From NCBI RefSeq assembly GCF_900109165.1, contig NZ_FNZF01000006.1, forward strand, positions 81,124 through 145,123: 64,000 bases of DNA, in the 5' to 3' direction. The translations under genes and the position numbers were made by a program. The first letter of the stretch is position 1; the number at the start of each line of letters is the position of its first letter. The notes under the pieces are model-generated. The model worked only from the letters and a program-made list of their open reading frames with translations, was not told the DNA's origin and searched no databases. Shown piece after piece: positions 16,975-26,079 of the stretch. Source of the stretch: Bhargavaea ginsengi. Lineage in GTDB: Bacteria > Bacillota > Bacilli > Bacillales_A > Planococcaceae.

Positions 16975-18454
16975 TATCTTAGTCCTCCCGATGCTGCTTC
17001 CGCTGCTCACCGGATTTGTGCTGTTTTTCCTGCGGCCTTCCGTAAAAGCGCAGAAAATTGTAAGTCTCCTGTCTCTCCTGGCTTTGGTCGCTATCGCCGG
17101 CCGGATCCTTTACCGGATCAGTGATGAAGGTATCCTTAGGCTCGATTTCGGCGGGTGGGCGCCGCCGTTCGGCATTTTGTTCGTCGGAGATTCCTTCTCC
17201 GCGCTCCTGGTGCTCACGGCCTCTGTGGTCTCCGCCCTGATCATCGCCTATTCCTTCACCGCGACGGAGCGCAGGATGGAGAACATGTTCTTTTATCCCT
17301 TTGCCTTCTTCCTTGTCGCGGGTGTCAATGGTTCGTTCCTGACAGGGGATATGTTCAACCTGTTCGTCTGTTTTGAAGTCATGTTGCTTGCTTCGTACGT
17401 ACTTATTACGCTCGGAGGCGGCAAGGTCCGCCTGGCGGAATCGATGAAGTACGTCGCGATCAACGTAGTGGCGTCCTGGTTTTTCCTCGTCGCACTCGCA
17501 TTCCTTTACGGGACGGTCGGTACGCTCAACATGGCCCACGTTTCCGTCCGCGTGGCGGAAGCCGGGCAGGGTCCGCTGCTCAGCGCTGTGGCGGTCGTGT
17601 TCCTGATCGTCTTCGCGCTGAAGGCGGGGCTTTTCCTGTACTTCTGGCTGCCGGGTTCGTACAGCTCACCGCCGGGCCCGATTGCCGCGCTGTTCGCGGC
17701 ACTCCTCACGAAAGTCGGCGTGTATGCAATGTTCAGGACGTTCACACTCATGTTCTATCATGATGACTTCATCATGGGTACCATCATCGGCACGATGGCG
17801 GTCGTGACGATCATAGCCGGCTGCCTTGGCGCGGTCGCCTATACCGACATCCGCCAGATTGCTTCGTACAACGTCATCATCGCGGTCGGATTCATGGTCC
17901 TTGGCCTGGCTGTCTTTAATGAAGAAGCATTTAAGGGTTCCGTTTTCTACCTCATTCATGACATGGTCATCAAAGGGATCCTCTTCCTGATCGTCGGGGC
18001 GATGGTCTACCTGACCGGCAAAACGAAAATCACCGAGATGAGCGGCCTGATCCGGAATTATCCGGTGCTCGGCTGGCTGCTTTTCCTCACCACGCTCGGC
18101 CTGGCCGGAATTCCGCCGCTCAGCGGATTCATCGGCAAGATGTATGTCGGCCTCGGTGCAGTCGAGGGCGGTAATTACTTCCTTCTATTCATCGGATTCG
18201 CCTCGAGCCTTATCGTGCTGTATTCGATGCTCCGGATCTTCATGAACTGCTTCTGGGGCGAGACGATTATCAACCGGGAAGACCAGCGTCTTTATCCTGC
18301 GAGGCGGCTGATTCCGATCGCGATTCTCGGGGTCCTGACAATCGGCATCGGAGTCGGTGCGCAGGCACTGGAGCCGTTCGTCTCCGATGCGGCCCGCGTG
18401 ATGGCAAACCCTGACCTCTACATTGACGCTGTCCTTGGGGAGGTGGAATCATGA
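16967..18454 (+). CDS. mrpD: Na+/H+ antiporter subunit MrpD
   Basis: 495-residue NuoM/N-like subunit with about 14 helices; the conserved FVCFEVMLLASYVLI block and the lysine-bearing segment FALKAGLFLYFWLPGSYSSP form the proton path. The GTG at 16967 is chosen because AGGAGG lies nine bases upstream; the in-frame TTG at 16961 is too close to it. It overlaps mrpC by eight bases and mrpE by four. Confidence 0.95.
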   Translation: MNNILVLPMLLPLLTGFVLFFLRPSVKAQKIVSLLSLLALVAIAGRILYRISDEGILRLDFGGWAPPFGILFVGDSFSALLVLTASVVSALIIAYSFTATERRMENMFFYPFAFFLVAGVNGSFLTGDMFNLFVCFEVMLLASYVLITLGGGKVRLAESMKYVAINVVASWFFLVALAFLYGTVGTLNMAHVSVRVAEAGQGPLLSAVAVVFLIVFALKAGLFLYFWLPGSYSSPPGPIAALFAALLTKVGVYAMFRTFTLMFYHDDFIMGTIIGTMAVVTIIAGCLGAVAYTDIRQIASYNVIIAVGFMVLGLAVFNEEAFKGSVFYLIHDMVIKGILFLIVGAMVYLTGKTKITEMSGLIRNYPVLGWLLFLTTLGLAGIPPLSGFIGKMYVGLGAVEGGNYFLLFIGFASSLIVLYSMLRIFMNCFWGETIINREDQRLYPARRLIPIAILGVLTIGIGVGAQALEPFVSDAARVMANPDLYIDAVLGEVES

Positions 18455-18969
18455 ACAAGTTTGCCGGAGACGAGGGATTCGGGGCGACAGCTGCCCAGTT
18501 CCTCCTGAACCTGTTCATCGCGTTTCTCTGGATGCTGCTTCTCGATGAGGATCAGTTCCGGGCGACGACGTTCATCGCCGGATTTATCGTCGGGATCTTT
18601 ATCGTGTTCTTTATGCATCGGTTCTTCGGCACGCAGTTCTACCTGCGCAAGCTGTTCGCCATCATTAAGCTCATCCTGATCTTTATCCGGGAGCTTGTCT
18701 TGTCGAGCATGTCCGTCATCACGCAGATCCTGAGCCCGACATTAAAGATCCGGCCGGGTATTTTCCGGTATGACACGATTCTCGAGAGTGATGTGGAAGT
18801 CACCATGCTCTCCCTGCTTCTGACACTCACACCGGGATCGGTCGTCATGGAAGTGACGGAAGACGGGCAGGGACTCTACATCCATGCGATGGATCTTGAT
18901 ACCTCGAAGGAAGCGCTCATCAGCCAGTTGAAGAATTTTGAAAAAGCGATCATGGAGGTGACGCGATAA
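18451..18969 (+). CDS. mrpE: Na+/H+ antiporter subunit MrpE
   Basis: 172 residues with two or three N-terminal helices and a soluble tail. The motifs SPTLKIRPGIFRYDT and LTLTPGSVVMEVTEDGQGLY are those of MrpE. The last base of its stop codon region overlaps the mrpF start. Confidence 0.95.
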   Translation: MNKFAGDEGFGATAAQFLLNLFIAFLWMLLLDEDQFRATTFIAGFIVGIFIVFFMHRFFGTQFYLRKLFAIIKLILIFIRELVLSSMSVITQILSPTLKIRPGIFRYDTILESDVEVTMLSLLLTLTPGSVVMEVTEDGQGLYIHAMDLDTSKEALISQLKNFEKAIMEVTR

Positions 18970-19253
18970 TGGTGAAAATCCTCATGCTCATCTCGCTGGT
19001 GCTGTTTTCGTTCACGATCCTGATCGCAGTCTATCGGATCATCAAGGGTCCGTCGAAGCCGGACCGCGTCATCGCGCTTGATATGATCGGTGTGAATCTG
19101 CTGGCATCCATTGCGGTCGTGTCCTGCATCCTCCTGACAAAGGCTTTCATGGAAGTGATCCTGATCCTAGGCATCCTGAGCTTTATCGGGACAATTGCTT
19201 TCTCGAAGTACATAGAGAGGGGGATCATCGTTGAACGCAGACACAATCGTTGA
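18969..19253 (+). CDS. mrpF: Na+/H+ antiporter subunit MrpF
   Basis: 94-residue three-helix subunit; KGPSKPDRVIALDMIGVN is the family signature. Some MrpF homologs also affect cholate efflux in B. subtilis. It overlaps both neighbours. Confidence 0.95.
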   Translation: MVKILMLISLVLFSFTILIAVYRIIKGPSKPDRVIALDMIGVNLLASIAVVSCILLTKAFMEVILILGILSFIGTIAFSKYIERGIIVERRHNR

Positions 19254-19641
19254 ATACGTTGCGGCGATCCTCATGGTCACGGGCGGGATAATGAGTGTCG
19301 TCAGTGCGATCGGCATCATCCGTTTGCCCGATGTGTACACACGATCCCATGCGGCGACGAAAAGCTCGACGCTTGCCGTCCTGCTTTCTTTGCTCGGTGC
19401 ATTCCTTTATTTTTGGGCGGTCGACCGATTCATCAGTGTCCGACTCCTGCTCGGGATCATATTCGTCTTTCTGACGGCTCCTGTAGCCGGGCACGTCATC
19501 ATCCGTGCCGCGCACAGGTCGGGCGTCAGGCTGGCCGACATCTCTCAAGGCGATGAGCTGGAGGAAGCAAAGGAAGCCAGGAAAGAGAAGGAAGCAAAGA
19601 GAAAACCCGAAAAGGAAAATGAAAGCAGATCTGATGGCTGA
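19231..19641 (+). CDS. mrpG: Na+/H+ antiporter subunit MrpG
   Basis: 136 residues: three helices (to about residue 100, with IGIIRLPDVYTRSHAATKSST) and a charged C-terminal tail rich in Glu and Lys (EEAKEARKEKEAKRKPEKE), longer than usual. The TTG start overlaps mrpF by 23 bases and has GGGGGA upstream. Last gene of the operon; terminator at 19623-19664 begins inside the coding end. Confidence 0.95.
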   Translation: MNADTIVEYVAAILMVTGGIMSVVSAIGIIRLPDVYTRSHAATKSSTLAVLLSLLGAFLYFWAVDRFISVRLLLGIIFVFLTAPVAGHVIIRAAHRSGVRLADISQGDELEEAKEARKEKEAKRKPEKENESRSDG

Positions 19642-19664
19642 CGGCCGTCCGGATCTGCTTTTTC
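19623..19664 (+). terminator. Terminator of the mrp operon
   Basis: AAGCAGATC pairs with GATCTGCTT over a 20-base loop, followed by TTTTT. The stem overlaps the last codons of mrpG. Confidence 0.75.
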
Positions 19665-19739
19665 TGGTGAGTGCTTCATGAGGGGCGAGAAGGATTTTAC
19701 AGGTAAAGGGAGAATCTCTTGGTCAGGGGGGATGATGGA

Positions 19740-22100
19740 ATGAGCAAGTGGCCGAGGTGGCTGCGCTTCGCCTTGTATGCGGCGGGGGCGGTTGTGGTAT
19801 TGGGTGTTGCCGCACTGATTTTCGTAAACGTTTACATAGGAAGATCCGCTCCAGTCACGGAAGGTGAGCTCCGCGTGCCGGTGCTGGATTCAGAGGTCAC
19901 GGTTGTACGTGACGAAAAGGGCGTGCCGCATATCCGTGCGGAATCCGATGCCGACCTATACAGGGCGCAAGGGTATGTCCAGGCGCAGGACAGGATGTTC
20001 CAGATGGACCTGGCCAGAAGGCAGGCCTCCGGCAGGCTGGCGGAGGTGGTCGGGGAGGCGGCGGTGCCTTCCGACAAGCTGTTCCGCACATTCAGCCTCC
20101 GGCATGCGGCTGAGCAGTCGCACGAGGGCTACGGGGAGGAGGCAAGGCAGGTGCTTGGGTGGTTCGCCGAAGGGGTGAACGCCTATATCGACGAAGCGAA
20201 TGAAGACGGCAACCTGCCGTATGAATTCAGCCTGCTCGGGTACGAGCCGGAGGAGTGGACGCCGCTGGATTCCCTCACAATCGGAAAATTCATGGCCTAC
20301 GACCTTGGGGGCCACTGGCAGGCGCTGGCATTCCGGCACTGGGCGGTAAATAACTTTGACGGTGAAAAGATGGAGGAGCTGTTTATCCATTATCCGGAGG
20401 ATGCACCTTCCATCATTGAAGCGAACCGCACAAACCCGGTCCGGGTCGCGGGTGCGTTTGATGCATCGCTGATACCGCCGGAGTTCAACGGCAGCAACAA
20501 CTGGGTTGTCTCAGGTGACAAGACGGCGTCCGGCAAGCCGCTTCTCGCGGATGACCCGCACCTGGGACTGACGACGCCGTCCATCTGGTACGAGATGCAT
20601 CTGGAATCGCCGGAGCAGAATGTCGCCGGTGTCATCTTCGGCGGTATCCCGGGCATCATCCTCGGCCACAACGAGGAGATCGCCTGGGGCGTGACGAATG
20701 TCGGGCCGGATGTGCAGGATCTGTATATCGAACAGCCGAACCCGGATGATCCGACGCAGTTCCTCTATGACGGAAAGTGGGAGCAGGCAGAGGTGCGGGA
20801 TGAGCCGATCCGTGTGAAGGACGGGGAAACCATCGATTACCACACAGTCACCACACGGAGGGGGCCGATCATCTCGAACCTGATGTTGGAAGAAACAGGG
20901 CCGGGTGCGGTGCTGTCGATGCAGTGGACGGCGCTTGAGCCGACCCGGGAGCTTGAGGCCGTCCTGACGTACAATAAGGCATCTGACTGGGAAGAGTTCG
21001 AGGAAGCATTGGAAAACTTTAACGCGCCGGCGCAGAACTTCGTCTTCGCTGCAAAGGACGGCACCATCGCCTACAAGGCGAACGGCAACATCCCGATCCG
21101 CAAAAAAGGGGACGGGCAGCTGCCGGTACCGGGCGATTCGACGGAGTATGGCTGGGAGGGTTATATCCCGTATGACGAATTGCCGCGTGCCGTGAACCCG
21201 GAAGAAGGGTTTATCGCCACCGCGAATAACCAGGTCATCGGGGAGGACTATCCGTACCACATCACAGAATTCTGGGCGCAGCCTTACCGTTACGAGCGGA
21301 TTGCAGAAGTGCTCCGGGAAGGGGATGACCTGACACCGGAGGACATGATGGCGTTGCAGATGGATGTGAAGAACCTGTATGCCCGGGAATTCCTGGATGA
21401 CATGATCGGCTCGCTAAAGGCGACAGGCGCGGCGGAAGAATACGCATCCGCCGTACGGATGCTTGAAGACTGGAACCTCGAGGATGATAAGGACCTTGGC
21501 GCGCCGCTGATCTTCCACAGGTGGATCCAGCAGTTGCCGAGGACGATGCTGCGCCCCTCCATGCCGGGAGATGTGTATGCTCTCATGCCGGGCAAGAACC
21601 ACATCACCGATGAAATGATGCGCCAGGCTTACGCCGGAAACCCGGGTGCCTGGGTGACGGGTTACGGTGGAGTCGATGCATGGGTCACCGATTCGTTCAA
21701 GCGTGCGGTCATGTCGATCGCGGACGCCTACGGGGACGATGCGGACAACTGGAAATGGGGCGACTATCACCAGCTCGTCTTTCCACACCCGGTCGGAGGC
21801 GCATCACCGATCCTTGAGCGATTCCTGAACCCTCCGCGCACGCCGGTCTCCGGCTCACACGTCACCGTTCAGGCAGCCGGATTCAACTACGACGGAACCG
21901 CCGACCACGGCGCATCCTGGCGGTTTGTCGCCGACCTGTCCGACCTGTCCGGCACGTGGCACATCGTCGGCCCCGGACAAAGCGGCCATGTCAAATCCGA
22001 CTGGTTCCATGACCAGGTGGACGACTGGGTAAAAGGCGACTATCACGAAACACGGATCGACGGAACCGCAGAAGGCGACGAGCTGAAGTTTGTGCCGTAA
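19740..22100 (+). CDS. Penicillin acylase family protein (Ntn hydrolase), membrane-anchored
   Basis: 786 residues. An uncleaved N-terminal helix (LRFALYAAGAVVVLGVAALI) anchors it, with the enzyme outside the cell. The autocatalytic N-terminal serine of the beta chain is Ser252 in FNGSNNWVVSG, so the precursor should self-process into alpha and beta chains as in penicillin G acylase. The GHNEEIAWGVTNVGPDVQDLY block is the usual oxyanion and binding region. Natural substrates may be acyl-homoserine lactones or other N-acyl amides; none can be fixed. The ATG at 19740 has AGGGGGGAT upstream. It stands alone, followed by repeat array 2. Confidence 0.93.
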   Translation: MSKWPRWLRFALYAAGAVVVLGVAALIFVNVYIGRSAPVTEGELRVPVLDSEVTVVRDEKGVPHIRAESDADLYRAQGYVQAQDRMFQMDLARRQASGRLAEVVGEAAVPSDKLFRTFSLRHAAEQSHEGYGEEARQVLGWFAEGVNAYIDEANEDGNLPYEFSLLGYEPEEWTPLDSLTIGKFMAYDLGGHWQALAFRHWAVNNFDGEKMEELFIHYPEDAPSIIEANRTNPVRVAGAFDASLIPPEFNGSNNWVVSGDKTASGKPLLADDPHLGLTTPSIWYEMHLESPEQNVAGVIFGGIPGIILGHNEEIAWGVTNVGPDVQDLYIEQPNPDDPTQFLYDGKWEQAEVRDEPIRVKDGETIDYHTVTTRRGPIISNLMLEETGPGAVLSMQWTALEPTRELEAVLTYNKASDWEEFEEALENFNAPAQNFVFAAKDGTIAYKANGNIPIRKKGDGQLPVPGDSTEYGWEGYIPYDELPRAVNPEEGFIATANNQVIGEDYPYHITEFWAQPYRYERIAEVLREGDDLTPEDMMALQMDVKNLYAREFLDDMIGSLKATGAAEEYASAVRMLEDWNLEDDKDLGAPLIFHRWIQQLPRTMLRPSMPGDVYALMPGKNHITDEMMRQAYAGNPGAWVTGYGGVDAWVTDSFKRAVMSIADAYGDDADNWKWGDYHQLVFPHPVGGASPILERFLNPPRTPVSGSHVTVQAAGFNYDGTADHGASWRFVADLSDLSGTWHIVGPGQSGHVKSDWFHDQVDDWVKGDYHETRIDGTAEGDELKFVP

Positions 22101-22109
22101 AGAGTGGAG

Positions 22110-22204
22110 TTGGGATAAGGTGCTTGGAATTGCAACAAGGACTGCAGATTTGAAATAAGGCTTGTGCACTTGCAATAAGAATGCCCTGCTTAAGGTAAGA
22201 CGAC
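22110..22204 (+). repeat. Array 2: five 20-bp-spaced repeats
   Basis: ATAAGG-type cores begin at 22115, 22135, 22155, 22175 and 22195, exactly 20 bp apart, each preceded by TTG-A or a variant (consensus TTGNAATAAGG). The intervening 9-10 bases differ. The array fills the gap between the acylase stop and the lipoprotein gene. Confidence 0.85.
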
Positions 22205-22229
22205 AGATTATACGGAGAGAGGGGAAGGA

Positions 22230-22607
22230 ATGAGGGGGATTTTATTCAGTTGGCTGATTGTTGCAGGTCTCATTGCGGCAGGCTGCAGCGACCCGGAAGT
22301 CACGAGTTTCAGTGAAGTCAATCAGTTGCCGGGTAAAGCGTGGGAACAGGTTGATCCCGCCTTGTCCCTTCAGATGCTTAATTCGAAAGACAAGTCCTAC
22401 ATCGTCTTTCAATCCGAGCAGGCTGTGGAGGCAGACTACGAAATCAAAGACAATATGGTCATCATCAAGCTGGAAGAAACCGTAAGCACGCAGGGCGCGG
22501 GTACAGACACCCACGTTTACGAACTGACAACTGACGCCAAACAAGACACGATCGAAGTCAGGGTGAACGGGGAGCAGCGGCCGTTTGATAGCGTGACCGG
22601 TTTCTGA
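22230..22607 (+). CDS. Small lipoprotein of unknown function
   Basis: 125 residues starting with a lipoprotein signal peptide: the hydrophobic core ends in the lipobox LIAAGC with Cys19 as the lipidation site. The mature part is acidic and beta-rich in appearance (KSYIVFQSEQAVEADYEI). I do not recognise the family. GGAAGG precedes the ATG; it lies just after repeat array 2 and shares a terminator with the convergent peptidase gene. Confidence 0.8.
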   Translation: MRGILFSWLIVAGLIAAGCSDPEVTSFSEVNQLPGKAWEQVDPALSLQMLNSKDKSYIVFQSEQAVEADYEIKDNMVIIKLEETVSTQGAGTDTHVYELTTDAKQDTIEVRVNGEQRPFDSVTGF

Positions 22608-22615
22608 GGCGAAGA

Positions 22616-22652
22616 AAAGAGAACTTCCACAAATCTGGAAGTTCTCTTTTTA
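22616..22652. terminator. Bidirectional terminator (lipoprotein gene / P1 peptidase gene)
   Basis: AAGAGAACTTCCA / TGGAAGTTCTCTT stem with T tails on both strands. Confidence 0.9.
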
Positions 22653-22666
22653 CTTAGGTCGCAAAA

Positions 22667-23683
22667 TCACCGGAATTCCGCTTTCCTGACAACCCTTCCT
22701 TTTCTGCCGGTCGTCGTTTCCGCGTGCAGAAGCGACTGCAGGACAGCTTCCTCGGTCGAGGCGATTGCCGCTTCGAACAGGTCGTTCATGACCGGGTGGT
22801 CGTCTTTGATGATTTCCCGGGTGACGGTTATGTCCTCGCCGCCGTGCCGGGTCAGCAGCCCGTTGGAAAAGGCGATGATGATGTCACCGCTCCCGTTGTG
22901 GATGTGGGTGCCTGTCCGGCCGAGCCCGATTGCGGCGCGCTTGGCAATGCGTTTTAGCTGGCGGGCGTCCAAAGGAGCATCGGTCGCGACCACGATGATG
23001 ACCGAGCCGTCCGGGCGCTTTTCATCATCGGCAACCGGTGTTTCGGGGGCCGGCTCTTCCGGCGATACCCATCCCGGGAAGCGGCACTCATGGCCCCGGC
23101 CGAAGTTGGTGAGTACGAGCGTGCCGACGGTAAATGACCGGCTGCCTGCCTCGACGATCCGTGACGAACTGCCGATGCCGCCTTTTGCCCCGTAGCAGAT
23201 CATGCCCTTGCCTGCGCCGACCGCGCCCTGCGCCAGTTCCCCACCGGAAGCTTCTCGAATCGCGCGGACGGCGTCTTCCGGCCGCACGGCCATTTTCCGC
23301 ATCGAGTTCAGGTAGCTGTCGTTGCACTCACCGACCACGATATTGAGCGAGCTGGTGGAGTCCCCGATCGCCGGATTCTCATCGAGCATGTATTGGAGCG
23401 TGCCTTCAAGCACTGCGCCAACGCTGAATGTGTTTGTCAGCATGATCGGTGATTCCAGCACGCCCAATTCCTCAACCTGGACGAGCCCGGCTGTCTTGCC
23501 GAAACCATTTAGGACAAATGAGGCAGCTGCGGGCTTTTCCTCGAACCAGTTGCCCCTGTGCGGCAGGATGGCCGTCACCCCTGTGCAAAAATAATCATCC
23601 CCATCCCAGGGCCGGTCAAGCGTGACATGGCCGACCGACACTCCTGCGACGTCCGTGATGGCATTCCACTTTCCTTTTCTCAT
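22667..23683 (-). CDS. P1/S58 family aminopeptidase (DmpA-like)
   Basis: 338 residues of the DmpA/ornithine acetyltransferase-like Ntn fold. The nucleophile is a serine of GGIGSSSRIV (about residue 172-174), where precursor self-cleavage occurs; earlier conserved parts are TDVAGVSVGH and LTNTFSVGAVLEGT. Members release N-terminal D- or L-amino acids or beta-amino acids. No signal peptide: cytosolic. The ATG at 23683 is preferred because AGGGGG lies seven bases upstream; the frame upstream is not conserved. Confidence 0.92.
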   Translation of the reverse strand: MRKGKWNAITDVAGVSVGHVTLDRPWDGDDYFCTGVTAILPHRGNWFEEKPAAASFVLNGFGKTAGLVQVEELGVLESPIMLTNTFSVGAVLEGTLQYMLDENPAIGDSTSSLNIVVGECNDSYLNSMRKMAVRPEDAVRAIREASGGELAQGAVGAGKGMICYGAKGGIGSSSRIVEAGSRSFTVGTLVLTNFGRGHECRFPGWVSPEEPAPETPVADDEKRPDGSVIIVVATDAPLDARQLKRIAKRAAIGLGRTGTHIHNGSGDIIIAFSNGLLTRHGGEDITVTREIIKDDHPVMNDLFEAAIASTEEAVLQSLLHAETTTGRKGRVVRKAEFR

Positions 23684-23750
23684 TGCTTTTCCCCCTTGCG
23701 AGCCTGATCTGCCTCCCATTATCTCAAAGTTCAATTACAAATGGGTGCAT

Positions 23751-23785
23751 AAAAAAACCGCCCCCCTTTTGGGAGCGGTTCACTT
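23751..23785 (-). terminator. Terminator of the universal stress protein gene
   Basis: On the minus strand CCGCTCCC, loop AAAA, GGGGGGCGG followed by seven T. Confidence 0.8.
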
Positions 23786-24196
23786 CACAAGCAGGACGGG
23801 GCATTCGGCTCGCTTGGCAACTTTATGGCTGACACTGCCGAGTACCATCTCCTGGAAAGCGTTCAGACCGCGGCTGCCGACTATGGCCAGGTCGTAGCCG
23901 GCCGAATTAATGAATTTGACAATTGCAGGGCCGGGTTCGCCGAACTCGATCTGAAGTCCGGGCCGGATACCCTTGTCACTGAAAATGGCGAAAACCTCGG
24001 ACAGCTGGTCGCGGATGCGCGCATCCAATTCTTCCTTTGTGACGTTTTCGAGTTCCTGCGGACGGGAGCGGTCATGGTCGACCACGTAGAGCAGGTCGGC
24101 GGCTGCACCGGTGGCCTCCGCGATGGTGGCGCCGTGCTTGGCCGCGCGTCTGGAATGGGCGGAGCCATCCACGGCAATAATGATTTTCTCGTACAT
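23780..24196 (-). CDS. Universal stress protein (UspA family)
   Basis: 138 residues with the full UspA fold: start MYEKIIIAVDGSAHS and ATP-binding loop GSRGLNAFQEMVLGSVSHKV, which keeps the G-2x-G-9x-GS pattern, so nucleotide binding is expected. The ATG at 24196 gives the normal family start; GGAGG lies 11 bases upstream. Role in stress survival is known for the family but unspecific. Confidence 0.93.
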   Translation of the reverse strand: MYEKIIIAVDGSAHSRRAAKHGATIAEATGAAADLLYVVDHDRSRPQELENVTKEELDARIRDQLSEVFAIFSDKGIRPGLQIEFGEPGPAIVKFINSAGYDLAIVGSRGLNAFQEMVLGSVSHKVAKRAECPVLLVK

Positions 24197-24368
24197 GAGT
24201 CCGGTATCCTCCTTCGGTTTCCGGAATGGGCAGCTGGGAGCCGCCCGCCGTCGTCCGGTCATCCGGACGCGGGGAAACGTTCTCTATATTAATACTATAT
24301 TCCCTCCATGCCGCAGAAAAACCTTTTGCACCAAAAGAAAAAACAATCAAACAACGTTTTGATTGACC

Positions 24369-24397
24369 TTGATTCCTGTAACAGCCGGTCATACAAT
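24369..24397 (+). promoter_or_regulatory. Sigma-A promoter of the tandem acetyltransferase gene
   Basis: TTGATT (24369-24374), 17-bp spacer, TACAAT (24392-24397). The start codon is 143 bases downstream, leaving a long leader in which I see nothing else. Confidence 0.6.
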
Positions 24398-24539
24398 GGG
24401 GTCGTCGCGGCTTTTGAGCATCAGTAAAGCCGGAAAACGTTGTGTAAATTGAAAAAAACGATTATGTTTTCATTAGGACATAAAATTGCCGCTCTGCCTC
24501 CTGCAAATCCGGGAGCAGTGCGCGGCAGGGGGGACACGC

Positions 24540-25649
24540 ATGAAACTGACGGAATGGACGATGCAGGAACAAGAAGAGCTCATCCACTTCATGACGGAAA
24601 ACAGCTGGCCGTACCATGGCATCCCGCATCCCGCGCGGAAGATGATCGAGAAGGCGATCGACGACGGCGGCTATGAATCCGACGAGGTAAAAACGTTCTG
24701 GGTGGAAACGGATGACAGGGAAAAGATCGGCATCGTCAAGCTGTATGACATGCAGGACGAGATTCCGATGTTTGATCTGAGAATCGCGGAGCGGGCGCGG
24801 GGCAGGGGCTTCGGACCGAGGGCGCTGCGCCTCATCTGTGACTATGTGTTCAGCCTGCCGGACAAGAAGATCCGGCTGGAAGGCCATACCCGCCAGGACA
24901 ACGCCGCGATGCGGAAGACGTTCGAGCGGGCGGGCTTTGTGAAGGAAGGCCATCTCCGGAAATCATGGTATTCCCCGAAAGAGGACTCCTACTATGATGC
25001 CGTCACGTACGGCATCACGCGGGAGGATTTCGAGAGCGGCAAGACGACCCCGGTGGAGTGGAACGACCGGGAAAGCGCCGCGGCAACAGATGAGCACGGC
25101 CGTCCGCCGGGCTTTGCGGATGAGTTCCGGTCGGAGCGGCTCCTGATACGTGCTCCGCGCCTGGAGGATGCCGCCGATGTATATGATGCGCTCACCTATT
25201 CCCACCCGGAGCTGAAGGAATGGCTTCCGTTCGCCAAGGACAAGCCGACGCTCGAAGGCGTGGAAGACAGTCTGAGGGGAGCGGTGGCCGATTTTATCAC
25301 ACGGAAAGATCTGAGACTGCACCTTTACCGTTTGGAAGACGGCGCGTTTATCGGTTCTTCCGGCCTGCATCGCATCAACTGGGACGTCCCGAAATTCGAG
25401 ATCGGTTACTGGATTGATACCCGCTACACGGGCCATGGCTACATTACGGAAGCCGTTGAGCGGATCACGCAGTTCGCCGTGGAAACGCTTGGCGCGCGAC
25501 GCGTTGAGATCCGGTGCGATACGAAAAATGAAAAGAGCCGTGCCATCCCGGAAAAGCTTGGCTTTGAGCTTGAAGGTGTCCTGAAAAACGACGCTGTAGC
25601 ATCAGACGGCAGTCTCCGCGACACCAGTGTTTATGCAAAAGTGAACTAG
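24540..25649 (+). CDS. Tandem GNAT acetyltransferase (two RimJ/RimL-like domains)
   Basis: 369 residues made of two complete GNAT domains joined by a linker (about 168-195). Domain 1 (1-165) has the acetyl-CoA loop ARGRGFGPRALRLI and NAAMRKTFERAGFVKEG. Domain 2 (195-369) starts with RSERLLIRAPRLEDA, the usual RimJ/L entry, and has TRYTGHGYITEAVERI and KSRAIPEKLGFELEGVLK. Such proteins acetylate protein N-termini or small amines; which, is not evident. The ATG at 24540 has AGGGGGG upstream. Monocistronic. Confidence 0.9.
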   Translation: MKLTEWTMQEQEELIHFMTENSWPYHGIPHPARKMIEKAIDDGGYESDEVKTFWVETDDREKIGIVKLYDMQDEIPMFDLRIAERARGRGFGPRALRLICDYVFSLPDKKIRLEGHTRQDNAAMRKTFERAGFVKEGHLRKSWYSPKEDSYYDAVTYGITREDFESGKTTPVEWNDRESAAATDEHGRPPGFADEFRSERLLIRAPRLEDAADVYDALTYSHPELKEWLPFAKDKPTLEGVEDSLRGAVADFITRKDLRLHLYRLEDGAFIGSSGLHRINWDVPKFEIGYWIDTRYTGHGYITEAVERITQFAVETLGARRVEIRCDTKNEKSRAIPEKLGFELEGVLKNDAVASDGSLRDTSVYAKVN

Positions 25650-25757
25650 AGCATTAGACGGCGGTCCCTGAATGAAGGCCGCCGGTTTTGGCGGAGCAGC
25701 GCCGGGATTATTGGCAAATGTTTAGCAAACCGCGATCAATGCTTTCAGATCAAACAT

Positions 25758-25795
25758 AAAGGGATGCCGCCATATGTGTGCGGCATCCCTTTATT
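25758..25795. terminator. Terminator of the small membrane protein gene (minus strand), possibly bidirectional
   Basis: AAAGGGATGCCGC / GCGGCATCCCTTT, a 13-bp stem with T-rich flanks on both strands. The gap from 25650 to here holds only a weak GGCGG/CCGCC hairpin after the acetyltransferase gene. Confidence 0.85.
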
Positions 25796-25950
25796 CAATG
25801 TTTGTTCCTGCCGGTGATCAGCTGGAAGATGAAAATGATACCGGCGATGATAAGGACGATGTGGATCAGCCCGCCGAAAATGTCGAGCAGGAAGCCGATC
25901 AGCCAGAAGGCGATCAGGATCAGGATGATCCACCAAACGATTTTGCCCAT
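25795..25950 (-). CDS. Small membrane protein, lmo0937/DUF5670 family
   Basis: 51-residue protein read on the minus strand: starts [19 protein letters not shown] and ends ITGRNKH. Two hydrophobic helices are joined by a short DIFGGLIH turn, the pattern of the lmo0937 family (typically about 50 residues, with GGLIH conserved). Such proteins are abundant and often stress-induced in Firmicutes, function unknown. GGGTGA precedes the ATG and a strong terminator follows the stop. Confidence 0.85.
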   Translation of the reverse strand: MGKIVWWIILILIAFWLIGFLLDIFGGLIHIVLIIAGIIFIFQLITGRNKH

Positions 25951-26035
25951 GAGGTCACCCGCTTTCCGTCTTGTCTGTTAATCAAATCCTACCCCTCGCA
26001 CAGCGCGGATAAACCGGCCCGGGCGCCGTGGCGTC

Positions 26036-26044
26036 CGTGCTATA
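26036..26044 (+). promoter_or_regulatory. Extended -10 promoter of mntR
   Basis: TGCTATAAT gives an extended -10 element 35 bases before the mntR start; no -35 box is recognisable in the GC-rich upstream. Confidence 0.55.
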
Positions 26045-26079
26045 ATGGACGGACAGGCAATGGAAGGGGCGGATCTGAT

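Noticed and set aside
25774-26079. An N-terminal extension of mntR back to 25774
   Set aside because: The extension runs through a terminator and antisense to the 51-residue gene; the start at 26080 matches known MntR and has its own promoter.
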